From positions 2,666,001-2,730,000 of the forward strand of contig CP185379.1 in NCBI GenBank assembly GCA_049177215.1: a stretch of DNA of 64,000 bases, read 5' to 3'. Position numbers and translations under genes: made by a program. Each line of letters starts with the position of its first letter. Within the stretch, counting starts at the first letter, position 1. Below, in pieces: positions 1-9,100 of this stretch. The notes under the pieces are model-generated. The model made no database searches. It had not been told where the DNA came from and saw only the letters and a program-made list of their open reading frames with translations. This stretch comes from Pollutiaquabacter aromativorans (GTDB lineage Bacteria > Bacteroidota > Bacteroidia > AKYH767-A > 2013-40CM-41-45).

Positions 1-63
1 GACGCGCTGGTCTCAAACACCAGTGAGCTAACACTCATGTCGGTTCGATCCCGACCCCGGGTA
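1..63 (+). tRNA. tRNA-Leu (anticodon CAA), 3' part
   Basis: The window opens inside a tRNA. A 5-bp anticodon stem (7-11 with 19-23) encloses the loop CTCAAAC, giving anticodon CAA at 14-16, which reads the leucine codon UUG. A long variable arm follows (TGAG/CTCA stem), as expected for class II tRNAs such as tRNA-Leu. The T arm is at 39-55, the 3' acceptor strand CCCGGGT at 56-62 and the discriminator A at 63. The CCA end is not encoded. The 5' acceptor strand and D arm lie outside the window. Confidence 0.93.
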
Positions 64-66
64 CGC

Positions 67-101
67 AAAGAGGAGTGACGATTACGTTCACTCCTCTTTT
101 T
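67..101 (+). terminator. Rho-independent terminator after tRNA-Leu
   Basis: A 12-bp perfect stem (67-78 with 88-99) with a 9-nt loop runs into a short T tract. It starts four bases after the tRNA end and fits termination of the tRNA transcript. Confidence 0.85.
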
Positions 102-107
102 AATTAG

Positions 108-150
108 ACAGGGGTTGTAAGTAGCTACTTACAACCCCTGTGCTTTTTTT
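108..150 (+). terminator. Perfect 34-bp palindrome followed by T tract
   Basis: Bases 108-141 form a perfect palindrome centred on 124/125, followed by GC and seven T residues on the + strand. It lies just past the tRNA terminator and just beyond the 3' end of the giant - strand gene. It could be a second terminator for the tRNA transcript, or a protein-binding or replication-related palindrome. The - strand side has only a weak T tract, so a bidirectional role is less clear. Confidence 0.6.
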
Positions 151-163
151 AATACTGGTTGTT

Positions 164-2941
164 CTATTCGATGATCACGCGCTGTACCGATGGTGTACCG
201 TTCGTGGTCATGAGCGAGAACAAGTAAATGCCGCGTTCGAGTCCGCTCAGGTCGATCTCGTATTCGTTACGACCTTCTGTAGCGCTCAGTCGATGGATCG
301 CGACTTCTTTTCCAAGGAGGTCGCTGACCTTCAACAGATACTCCAGCGTACCCGTGGAAGCAAACTGCACCCGGATGCGATCACGCGCCGGATTCGGGAA
401 TACCGTCATCGCGGTCGCTTGATCGGGCTCGCCCGCTGTGCGGCAGGCGAGGTTAACGACGACGGCCAGGCTGCGAGCCGGACTGAATCCACAGGCGTTG
501 CCGGTGCTGACTTTCACGCTGGCTGAACCCGATAGCGCCGAATTGAAATTCACAATGGCTGAAGTTCCCTGAGGCGCTATGGCAGCGCCACCGGTGACCG
601 TCCAGTTATAGATCGAAGCGCCGCTTACCGAAGCAACCGAGTAGGTCTGCGTGCTCGACTTACATACCGAAGCAGGTCCGGAGATCGTCGCAGGCTGCGC
701 CGGTACGAGTGTGACGGCCAGACAACGCGCCGGGCTGGCACCACAGGCGTTGTTCGCGATCACGCAAATGTTACCGGCTACACTTCCGAAGTTCACCGTA
801 ATGGCTGTTCCGGAGTTGGTTACGATCGTTGAACCGGCAGGCACGGACCACGAATAACTCGTCGCGCCGGCGACCGGAGAGATCGAGTAGGCGACATTCG
901 TACCATTACAAAGCGCGCTGGCCTGACCGGTGATGCCACCGGGCTGAGCAGTCACCGAACGGATCGTAAAGGTCCGCTGGAAAGCTCCGCAGGTATTGGT
1001 CGTCGTTACCGTGAGGTTGCCACTGGTCCACGACGGACCGAAGTTCACCGTAGCCGAAGGGCCGTTGCCGTTCACAACCGTAGCATCGCCGGTAATGGTC
1101 CATGCATACGTGTCAGCGCCGGTGACGCTTCCGATGGAATAGTTCACGCCGTTCGTTCCGGCACAGACGTAGATCGGTCCGGTGAGTGAATAAGAATGCG
1201 ACGGCAGACCCGTGATCGCCATGGCACGGCTCGGGCTGTTTCCGATACAGTTCACGGCATCGACACGAACACTGCCCTGTCCGAAACCGGCCGGAACCGA
1301 TACCGTGATGCTGGAAGTACCCTGTCCGCTGAGGATGCTCACACCGGTCACTGTCCAGCTATAACTGGTCGCTCCGATCACCGGAATCACCGAGTATACG
1401 GCTGTCGTACCGCCGCAAACAATCGCCGGTGCAGTGTTGAACACCGGTCGTGCAGGCCGTACCGCCAGGAGCGGAACGTTGATGCACGAAGAGGCTCCAG
1501 TGCCGCATGGGCTGACCGGAGTGACACAGATGAAACCTCCTGCATAGGAAGGTCCAAACGAAACAGAAATGGTGTTGCTGGTTGAAGTTCCACTCGCACC
1601 GCCAGGGAGCATCCACTGATACTCGCTGGCATTCGCGACCGGATCGATCGAGAAGACGATCGTCGAGTTACGACAGGCGCCGGAAGGCCCAATCACAGGT
1701 CCTGCCGCAGCCGGTGAAGTGCCGGTTCCGGTCACCTCGATGGAAGCCGTGCCACTGCAGCCGGAGCCGTCAGTGATCTGAACCGTGTACATGCCGGCGG
1801 TCAGACCCGTAGCCGTCGCGCTCGTTTGTCCGCCCGGACTCCAGAGATAGGTATAACTACCCGTACCACCGGTGGCCACTACCGTAGCAGTACCGGTCGC
1901 ACCACCGCAATCCGAAGGTGTAGAAGAAGTGGAAAGCGCTTCGACTTTCGCAGGCTGACTGATCTGTCCGGTGCAACCGCTGATACAACCGTTTGCATCG
2001 GTTACATTGAAGATGTAATACTCACCGGCAGGTACCGAGAAGGTTCCGGTACCGGTCGTAGCCCCTACCGTTCCGGTCGCCTCGACGAGTACGGTTCCGT
2101 TCTCTCCATAACAAGTCGGTTCGGTCACCGTGCAATTGACCACGATGGGATCCGGTTGTGTTATTGTCACGGAAGCCGAGGCGGTACAGCCATGCCAATC
2201 TGTGACCGTGAAGGAATGGGTACCGGCAGGCCGGAGCATGGTGCCGGTTCCGCTGTAGGAATAACCCCAGCAATTGAAAAACGGAGTACCACCAGTTGCC
2301 GACACGGTTACGTTCGTCAAGCCGCCACCACAAGTGATAGTTCCTGCCGTGGCAGTAACTGAGAGCGGAGCAGCGGGTTGTGAAAGTGATACAGATGTGG
2401 AAGCTACGCAACCGTTGGCGTCGGTAACGGTGTATACCGTAGTGCCGGCCGACTGGTTGTATGTACCTGCTCCCGTGTAAGGTCCTGTGCCACCAATCGC
2501 CGAAACGGTGATCGGCACTGAACCGCCATAGCAAAGGATCGGCTGCGGCACATCGTATCCGCCGTCGCAATCCGTTCCCGGCAGGAGGAACAGCGGACGG
2601 GAGGTCGTAACCTGCAGTTCGGCAGGCTGGTTCACCGTCGCGCTGCACGAGGCCGTACAGCCGTTCGCGTCGGTCACGGTGTAATTGTAGGTACCGGCAG
2701 GAACCGAGAATGTACCGTCGCCGCTGTAAGGCGACGTTCCGCCGGTGGCCGATACCGTTACCGAACCGTCACCGCCAAAGCAGGTGGCGTCCGTTGCCAC
2801 GCAAGAAGCGACCAGTTGCGCTGGCTCTACTACAGTAGTGGTACAGGCGGCGGTACAACCCAGGGCGTCTGTAACCGTATAAGAATAGGTACCAGCGGAG
2901 ACCGTGAAGATGCCTTCACCCGTGTAAGGAGCCAGTTCCAC
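164..2941 (-). CDS. Giant surface protein, C-terminal part: SprB and PKD-like repeats, T9SS sorting domain
   Basis: The frame opens mid-repeat at a GTG and has no signal peptide, which supports it being the tail of the upstream frames. The first 400 or so residues are SprB-like repeats of about 80-90 residues (motifs TVSATGGT.PY.G.GT and YTVTDANGC). About five PKD-like units of roughly 80 residues follow, each with an S-Y-x-W-(S/T)-V core. The C-terminal 80 residues are a T9SS type A sorting domain (FPNPARDRIRVQF ... GIYLFSL ... RVIIE). The repeats resemble those of SprB-type gliding adhesins. The function as adhesin or protease scaffold is inferred. Confidence 0.85.
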   Translation of the reverse strand: MELAPYTGEGIFTVSAGTYSYTVTDALGCTAACTTTVVEPAQLVASCVATDATCFGGDGSVTVSATGGTSPYSGDGTFSVPAGTYNYTVTDANGCTASCSATVNQPAELQVTTSRPLFLLPGTDCDGGYDVPQPILCYGGSVPITVSAIGGTGPYTGAGTYNQSAGTTVYTVTDANGCVASTSVSLSQPAAPLSVTATAGTITCGGGLTNVTVSATGGTPFFNCWGYSYSGTGTMLRPAGTHSFTVTDWHGCTASASVTITQPDPIVVNCTVTEPTCYGENGTVLVEATGTVGATTGTGTFSVPAGEYYIFNVTDANGCISGCTGQISQPAKVEALSTSSTPSDCGGATGTATVVATGGTGSYTYLWSPGGQTSATATGLTAGMYTVQITDGSGCSGTASIEVTGTGTSPAAAGPVIGPSGACRNSTIVFSIDPVANASEYQWMLPGGASGTSTSNTISVSFGPSYAGGFICVTPVSPCGTGASSCINVPLLAVRPARPVFNTAPAIVCGGTTAVYSVIPVIGATSYSWTVTGVSILSGQGTSSITVSVPAGFGQGSVRVDAVNCIGNSPSRAMAITGLPSHSYSLTGPIYVCAGTNGVNYSIGSVTGADTYAWTITGDATVVNGNGPSATVNFGPSWTSGNLTVTTTNTCGAFQRTFTIRSVTAQPGGITGQASALCNGTNVAYSISPVAGATSYSWSVPAGSTIVTNSGTAITVNFGSVAGNICVIANNACGASPARCLAVTLVPAQPATISGPASVCKSSTQTYSVASVSGASIYNWTVTGGAAIAPQGTSAIVNFNSALSGSASVKVSTGNACGFSPARSLAVVVNLACRTAGEPDQATAMTVFPNPARDRIRVQFASTGTLEYLLKVSDLLGKEVAIHRLSATEGRNEYEIDLSGLERGIYLFSLMTTNGTPSVQRVIIE

Positions 2942-5900
2942 CGCTGGCTGAAACTGTGATGGTGCCGGAACTGCCGAAGCAGTTCATACCAGACAATACG
3001 CAGGATGCGACCAGCGGCTCGGGCAACGTCAGTGTTCCTGGCACGTAGGTGATCACATAATTCGAATCACCCGGGAAGGTGTAACCGTACGGTACGATCT
3101 GATACTCACCTGCGGTAGTCGGCGTGACGGTGACGCCATTCACATCCTGTAGCTCGAACTGCGGCGGAGTTCCGTCGTAGAGATGCAGGGAATCCTCGTA
3201 TTGAAGTCCCATGATCGAATCACGGAATGCCGGTAGCACGAAACAATCCGGCGCGGTATCCAGCGCATACACCGTAACCGGTGCAGGCTCGATGGTCAGA
3301 CTGCCCAGTCCGTAGCTGATGGCGAAGTTGTCGTCGAAGAAAGCTCCGGGAACGATCATCCAGGTTCCGACGGTCGTGCCGGTGATGAGGTTCGCCGACT
3401 TCAATTCGGTACTGGTGTCCGGCTGGGTCACATCGGCTTCGTCAAGGATGACCGCGATGTTGTCGCTCGAGCTGGTGTTGACATCGAAGCTGTCGACTTC
3501 CGTACCGCCGTTGGTCACCACGCGGGGGTTGGTTACCACGCGCGGATTGGTCACCACACGCGGGTTCGCCATGGCGCGACTGCGCATACCGGCGGTCGGC
3601 GTTTCAAGGATAATGACCGATGAATCGTTGTCGTAGTTGAACACCGATTGAGCGGACAGGTCGATCAACTCCATCGTATCCACCATGAAGGTGGCGTTGG
3701 TGACCACGCGCGGGTTCGTGACGACACGCGGGTTCGTCACCACGCGAGGATTCGCCAGCGCCTTGTCGGTCACAACCATCGCCAGATTGGCGAAGTCGGC
3801 ATTGGTGACCACACGCGGATTGGTTACCACACGCGGGTTCACCAGGATCAAGGCGTTAGACAGGGTGAGTTGGTGGGTCTGGCTGATCGAGTCGAGCAGG
3901 AACGGACGCATCGCCGGATCAACATTGCTCTGATCGAAGTCGTAATTGAATTGGATACCGGCAATCTTATCACCAAACAACAACGTGGTGTCGCGCGGGG
4001 TGATGGTAATCGGCATCTTGTTCACCTTCAAGACTCCCGGGAAGAATTCATACTCGTACGTGGTATCACGCGCAATATCATCGCCGTCGTTCAGGTCAAG
4101 CGGTTCCATCTCGGCAACGACCTGATAGAATCCGGTCGGACTCAGCTCAGTCGCCTGCGTAAGGAAGTGCATATCCTCCAGGCCGAGATCTTCGAGCGTC
4201 AATCCGGTGGAATCCAGCGGTGCGCCGTCTACAAGAATCGTAGCCGTAAACTCGGGAAGGGATTCACCGTAGCGTTTGGTGGTATTGTCGACACGAACAC
4301 TGACGACTGATTCAGGGTTATAATAGAAGTAATAGCCGTTAGAATAACCGCCGTCAGTTCCATTGGATGTAGATGGCGGATTGAATACCTGCAACATCGG
4401 ATTACCGGTGAAGGCCGGGATCTCCGTCAACAGGTGTTGATCGTCCTGATAAACGGTCGTGAGGGGCGATCCGTCGAAATAAACAACGGCGCCATTCACA
4501 AAATGATCACCCACGACGGTAACGGATACCGGGGCTTGTCCGAAGACAGCCGAGGCGAGGTCAGGAATAACCGTATCAACTTGAGGCAATGGGCGCGCGA
4601 ATGTCCGGACGGCAGCCATCGGGTTGATGAGGCCGGCCCCGGTCGTCAGATCGAAACCGTCACCGCCGATATCAACCGCGGTTGCCTTCATGAGGTTGCG
4701 CAAGGAATCCGGCGAGAGTTTCGCGTCGTTGAACTTCTTGGCGGCTTGTTGGATCAATGCTGCGGCACCGGCGGCATGCGGAGCCGCGCAGGAAGTACCA
4801 TAGAAGTTGTAGAGGCCGTCACTCTCCAGGTCGCGCGAGAAGAAATTGACCGAAGTGTTGACGCCGTTCGGTGCGCTGAAGTCGGGCTTGTCGCGCACGA
4901 CACCGCGTACGGAGGTGCCGCCGCGGGAGGTAAAGCTCTCCGGTTCGGGAACCTGACCGAATGCCGGGGTCTTGGTGTAGCGCACCGCGCCGACGGACAT
5001 GGCACCGTCGCAATTGGCTTGACCGATGATGGTCGAACTGCCGGCCTGGTGTTCCAGAATCGTAGCATCGCCGCGGAAGATGATGTACTTGATCTTCATC
5101 GGCGGGCCCATCGGATCGTCGGTCCAGGTACGGGTGATCACGATGTTGGCCAACACATCCGCCGTTACGGTAAAGGGCAGTACTTCGATCGGATCACCCC
5201 AGTTATTGCGACGGTTTAGTCCGAACAACTTGGTTCCGGTCAGGTCCGTCAGATAGATATCAAAGTTGTTCCGTGCTCCCGGCAATTGTCCGAGTGAATA
5301 CAGCGAATCATCCCATTGCATGACCAGCGTGTACGTACCGCGCTTCAGGCTGATGGCCTGGAGATAATCACCTCCACCGAAATCGTGCACCATGCCCGGA
5401 ATGCTTGCAGGTCCCTGCATCGGGTTGTAGTAGGACTCGTAGGATACTCCACCGAAGTTACCGGCTGAAGTAAAGTAGGCAACACCCTGATCGCGCACTT
5501 CGTTGACGGCGCGGGAAACGATGCCGTCCTGGAAGTAGGGTTCGGTGATGTAGGTGACGTCATCCACGATGATGTCGCAGCTATCCTGCTCCGCCAATGC
5601 ATGGATACCTTCGGCCATGTCGCCGGCTGTGATGAATCCAGTTCGGAAAGAGAGCTTTGCTTTCGGAGCAATGTCATGTACGATCTGCAACATGGCACGT
5701 CCTTCGTCCAGTCCACGTCCGAACGGATAATCGAGCATGACGTTGACCGGGTTGGCATTAACCGGGTTGCCGGCACCGGGTAGGTCACGGTTTACGATAT
5801 CATTGCCTGCAGGATTACCGGGAAGCGTGTTGTAGCTGTCGGAGATCACACCTACACGAATGCCGTCGCCATCGAGGCGGAAGAGCTTACGTGTGGAATC

Positions 5901-6101
5901 CGACTTCATGGCGCGGTCGCCCTGCGAGAGGATAAGACCGGCACTGTTGACCGGCGCGTACTTCGGTCGGGCGAAGTTGACGAGTGCTGGGATCGAATCC
6001 AGCTTGCGCAACTTGGCTACAGGATAAAGGCCCGTGATGATCAGCGTTGAATCGCCGTTATCGATCAGATTCGTCATGCCAAAATCGGGGGTCTGCAACA
6101 A
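2916..6101 (-). CDS. Giant surface protein, middle part: subtilisin/sedolisin-like protease, IPT and MBG-like domains
   Basis: The coordinates give the first possible start (TTG), but the frame is open upstream to about 6220 and continues the preceding part. It holds a serine protease domain. The Asp is in VGVISDSYN (D88); a Glu in DEGRAM (E133) sits where subtilisins have HGTHVAG; an Asp pair is in IIVDDV (180-181); the nucleophile Ser is in YGTSCAAPHAAG (S437). That set suggests the S8/S53-like subgroup with a Ser-Glu-Asp triad. An IPT/TIG-type domain follows at about 480-570. Then come MBG-like domains (YGESLPEFTA) interrupted by eight copies of NPRVVT, and a first SprB-like repeat. The end (SLHG) is out of frame: the true continuation is the 164-2941 frame. 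Confidence 0.82.
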   Translation of the reverse strand: MLQTPDFGMTNLIDNGDSTLIITGLYPVAKLRKLDSIPALVNFARPKYAPVNSAGLILSQGDRAMKSDSTRKLFRLDGDGIRVGVISDSYNTLPGNPAGNDIVNRDLPGAGNPVNANPVNVMLDYPFGRGLDEGRAMLQIVHDIAPKAKLSFRTGFITAGDMAEGIHALAEQDSCDIIVDDVTYITEPYFQDGIVSRAVNEVRDQGVAYFTSAGNFGGVSYESYYNPMQGPASIPGMVHDFGGGDYLQAISLKRGTYTLVMQWDDSLYSLGQLPGARNNFDIYLTDLTGTKLFGLNRRNNWGDPIEVLPFTVTADVLANIVITRTWTDDPMGPPMKIKYIIFRGDATILEHQAGSSTIIGQANCDGAMSVGAVRYTKTPAFGQVPEPESFTSRGGTSVRGVVRDKPDFSAPNGVNTSVNFFSRDLESDGLYNFYGTSCAAPHAAGAAALIQQAAKKFNDAKLSPDSLRNLMKATAVDIGGDGFDLTTGAGLINPMAAVRTFARPLPQVDTVIPDLASAVFGQAPVSVTVVGDHFVNGAVVYFDGSPLTTVYQDDQHLLTEIPAFTGNPMLQVFNPPSTSNGTDGGYSNGYYFYYNPESVVSVRVDNTTKRYGESLPEFTATILVDGAPLDSTGLTLEDLGLEDMHFLTQATELSPTGFYQVVAEMEPLDLNDGDDIARDTTYEYEFFPGVLKVNKMPITITPRDTTLLFGDKIAGIQFNYDFDQSNVDPAMRPFLLDSISQTHQLTLSNALILVNPRVVTNPRVVTNADFANLAMVVTDKALANPRVVTNPRVVTNPRVVTNATFMVDTMELIDLSAQSVFNYDNDSSVIILETPTAGMRSRAMANPRVVTNPRVVTNPRVVTNGGTEVDSFDVNTSSSDNIAVILDEADVTQPDTSTELKSANLITGTTVGTWMIVPGAFFDDNFAISYGLGSLTIEPAPVTVYALDTAPDCFVLPAFRDSIMGLQYEDSLHLYDGTPPQFELQDVNGVTVTPTTAGEYQIVPYGYTFPGDSNYVITYVPGTLTLPEPLVASCVLSGMNCFGSSGTITVSASGGTGSLHG
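3510..3845 (-). repeat. NPRVVT hexapeptide repeats (8 copies in three clusters)
   Basis: Within the MBG-like region of the giant protein, NPRVVT occurs three times near 3514-3570, three times near 3694-3755 and twice near 3805-3845. Each cluster ends in N. Neighbouring copies use different codons for the same residues (AAC/AAT, CCG/CCC, CGT/CGC, GTG/GTA). The identity is therefore at the peptide level and not the result of very recent DNA slippage. I do not recognise a function. Confidence 0.9.
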
Positions 6102-6114
6102 GGTCTGCAGCGCA

Positions 6115-9100
6115 TCATACTGTCCGATATTGGCAATGACATCGATGAGGACCGAACCGGCATCGATAACCTGGAATACCTGGTTGTTGGTCGACGGACC
6201 GGCGGAATCCGGGATCTTCGTACAACTGCGTCAGCTCGGGACCGAGCGGTGTGGTGACGATACCGGAATCCGGGGGATTGTAGTAAGGAATGATACAGTT
6301 GGTGAGAATGACCTGGGTGGTGGCGGTGTAAGAACATCCGTTGGCATCCGTCACGGTATACGTATAGGTGCCGTTGCCGAGACCCGTGGTATCGTCGCCC
6401 GTATAGGTATAGGGTGGCGTTCCACCGGAAGTAGAAAGCGAAACCGAACCGGTGATCGCGTTCTCCAGACAAACAATCGTTGAATCCGTTACGCCGGTCA
6501 GTACCAGCAGGTCGGGTTGGGTCACCGTTACCGGGAACATCACCAGGCAACCGACGGCATCCGTCACAGGGTAGAAGAAAGATGTGTCGATGCCTGCAAA
6601 GCCCGGGAAGGTTTGGAGGCCATCGCCCGTGTAGGGAGGCGTACCGTCAAAGACGTTGAAGTTGATGGAATAACCATCCCCATGGCAATTCGGCGGGGTT
6701 GCCGAGTAGGAGCCTGCCAGCGACGGATGTACCGTGATGGTAACGGAACCGCATGCACCATCCGTAATACAGCCGCCTTCGCCGCGTACATAGTAGGTGG
6801 TTGTCAGGAGCGGTACCACGGTCAGCGAATTACCCGTCGCGACGGGTACTCCTCCGCCACAGGAGCCCTCGTACCAGGTCCAGTGATCGGAACCATTGAG
6901 GTTGCCGCTTTGTACGAAAACATTCAGGTTGCTGCCGGCACAGATCGTTGCTGCCGTTGAAGAAACGGTAGGCTGGTCGGCTACCTGGCAGAACGGCGTA
7001 CAGTACGTGCCGCTGGCCACACCGCCCGGCGCGATAAAATTTCCCGTATTTCCCGACAGTGGGAAGTTGACCAGAGAACCGTCGTTACCAAGACCACTAG
7101 AATCCGCCAGAACAGTGATACTGGTGTTGACACTACCGGCTGCGCCCTGGTTGAAATAATAGTTCGCCAGCAAACCGTTACCGGTCGCGTTGATCTCACA
7201 ATTCATGTTGGCCTGGATCTCGGCCTGACTGAGGCCGCGGTTCCAGATGCGCAGGTTATCGATTCCGCCGATGAGGTTATACCCGCCCGGATCACCACCA
7301 ATGAAGAGGTTCTCGGCGCTGGTGCTGACCGGACCGGTATAGTTCAAGGTGGCATTCAACGAACCGTTGACGTAGATCTTCACCTGAGAACCATCATAGG
7401 TACCCGCGATGTGATACCATACGCCTGTACTCATCGGAGTGGTCGTTTCTACCATTCCGCTGCCCCAGCCGTTCATGTAGAACTGGTAACTGGTATTGTC
7501 CACGTTGGCAACCAGGCCGTAACCTCCGGCAAAGGTGACCGGAGTCGACTTCATCGCGATGACCGAATAAGAGGTCCGGGTATCCATGCGAACCCAGCCT
7601 TCGATGGTAACACCGGCAGATGGGTTCAAGCTTGGGTTATCCGTTACTTCGACACGGTTGCTGCCGTCGAATTGAAGCGCGGCGCCGGGGGGCGCACACG
7701 ATAAGCTGAAAATCGTTCCCGGATCAATAGCCGAACTCCAGTTGGCGTTGGCAAAGGAAACGTTGGAAACCTCAATACACGAAAGACTCGGAAGCGAAGT
7801 GGCCTGCAGTGCGCCGACAATCGCCACGTTGCGAAGGTTCAGGCTGGCAAGCTGGCTGTTGTTGCTGCAATAGAGCAAGCTCAAGGCAGGGCAGCTGGAT
7901 ACGTCCAAAGCAGTCAAACTTGTGCTGGAGCAGACGATATCCTCTAACACGGTGTTCTGCGAAAGGTCCAGGCTGGTTATCGGGTTGTTCTGAATGTTGA
8001 AGTGCCTCAGATTCGTCAGGTTCGTGATGGTGAGCGTACCAATGTTATTGTAGCCCGTGTATAAGTAAACCAATAAAGGATTATTGGATACATCCAGTGC
8101 GGTGAGCAGGTTATCGTTGCAGGTCAGGTTATCAAGCAACACATTCTGACTTATATCAAGTGTCGTGAGTTGGTTCTGAGAACAGTTCAACTGCTCCAGC
8201 GCGGTGTTGGCGCTCACATCCAAATTCGTCAGTTGGTTATTCGAGCAGTTCAGGGACGTGATATTGACGAACGCCTCAATGCCGGTAAGATCGGTGATGG
8301 ACAAACCGTCTACCTGGATCTGTCCGGTGTAAGCCGCAGCTTCGTAACACTGAATCTCTCCATCGCTGTTAGTGTTGATGGAGTTGTTCGCCAACAGGGC
8401 GTTCTTGAAGTTCGCGTCGGGAATGCTCACGATGCAGGAACAATCGGTGCTGAATGACGCAGAGGCGTCTTTGGCAGCACTCCAGTTCGCGTCCATGAAG
8501 GTTACGTCGTCGACTTGTATACACGTCAGGGACGGGTTGCTGGTTGCGCTGAACGTCGTGAGTAAGTTGTTGCTGCCGTTCTGCATATTCAAACTGGTCA
8601 GCGCGTTGTTGGAGCAGTCAAAATAAACCACACCTGGGTTCGCCGACAAGTCGAGGCTTTCAATCAGGTTACCACCGCACTGGACACTCAACAAGGTATT
8701 GGTTGAAGGCAGGCTGAGGCTGCTGAGTTGATTCGACTGACAGTTTAATTGGATAAGCGCGGTATTGGTTTGCAGATCGAGCGTGGCGAGTTGGTTGCCG
8801 GAGCAGAGGAGGTCGGCCAGTGCGGTGTTCACAGACAGATCCAGGCTGGTCAGTAAATTGGCTCCGCAATGCAGGGAGTAGAGGCTTGGGTTCGTAGAAA
8901 GAGCCAGGCTGGTCAGTTGATTGTTGTAACAAGCCAGATTAACCAACTGGGTATTCATGCTGAGATCTAAAGAAGTCAGGCTGCAGTTGTGGCAATCTAA
9001 GGTAACAAGTGAGGCGTTAGAGGAAAGATCGAGAGTCCCCAAAGGATTACTATAACAACGCAGTGTCTGGAGTGCCACATTGGTGGAAAGATCCAAACTA

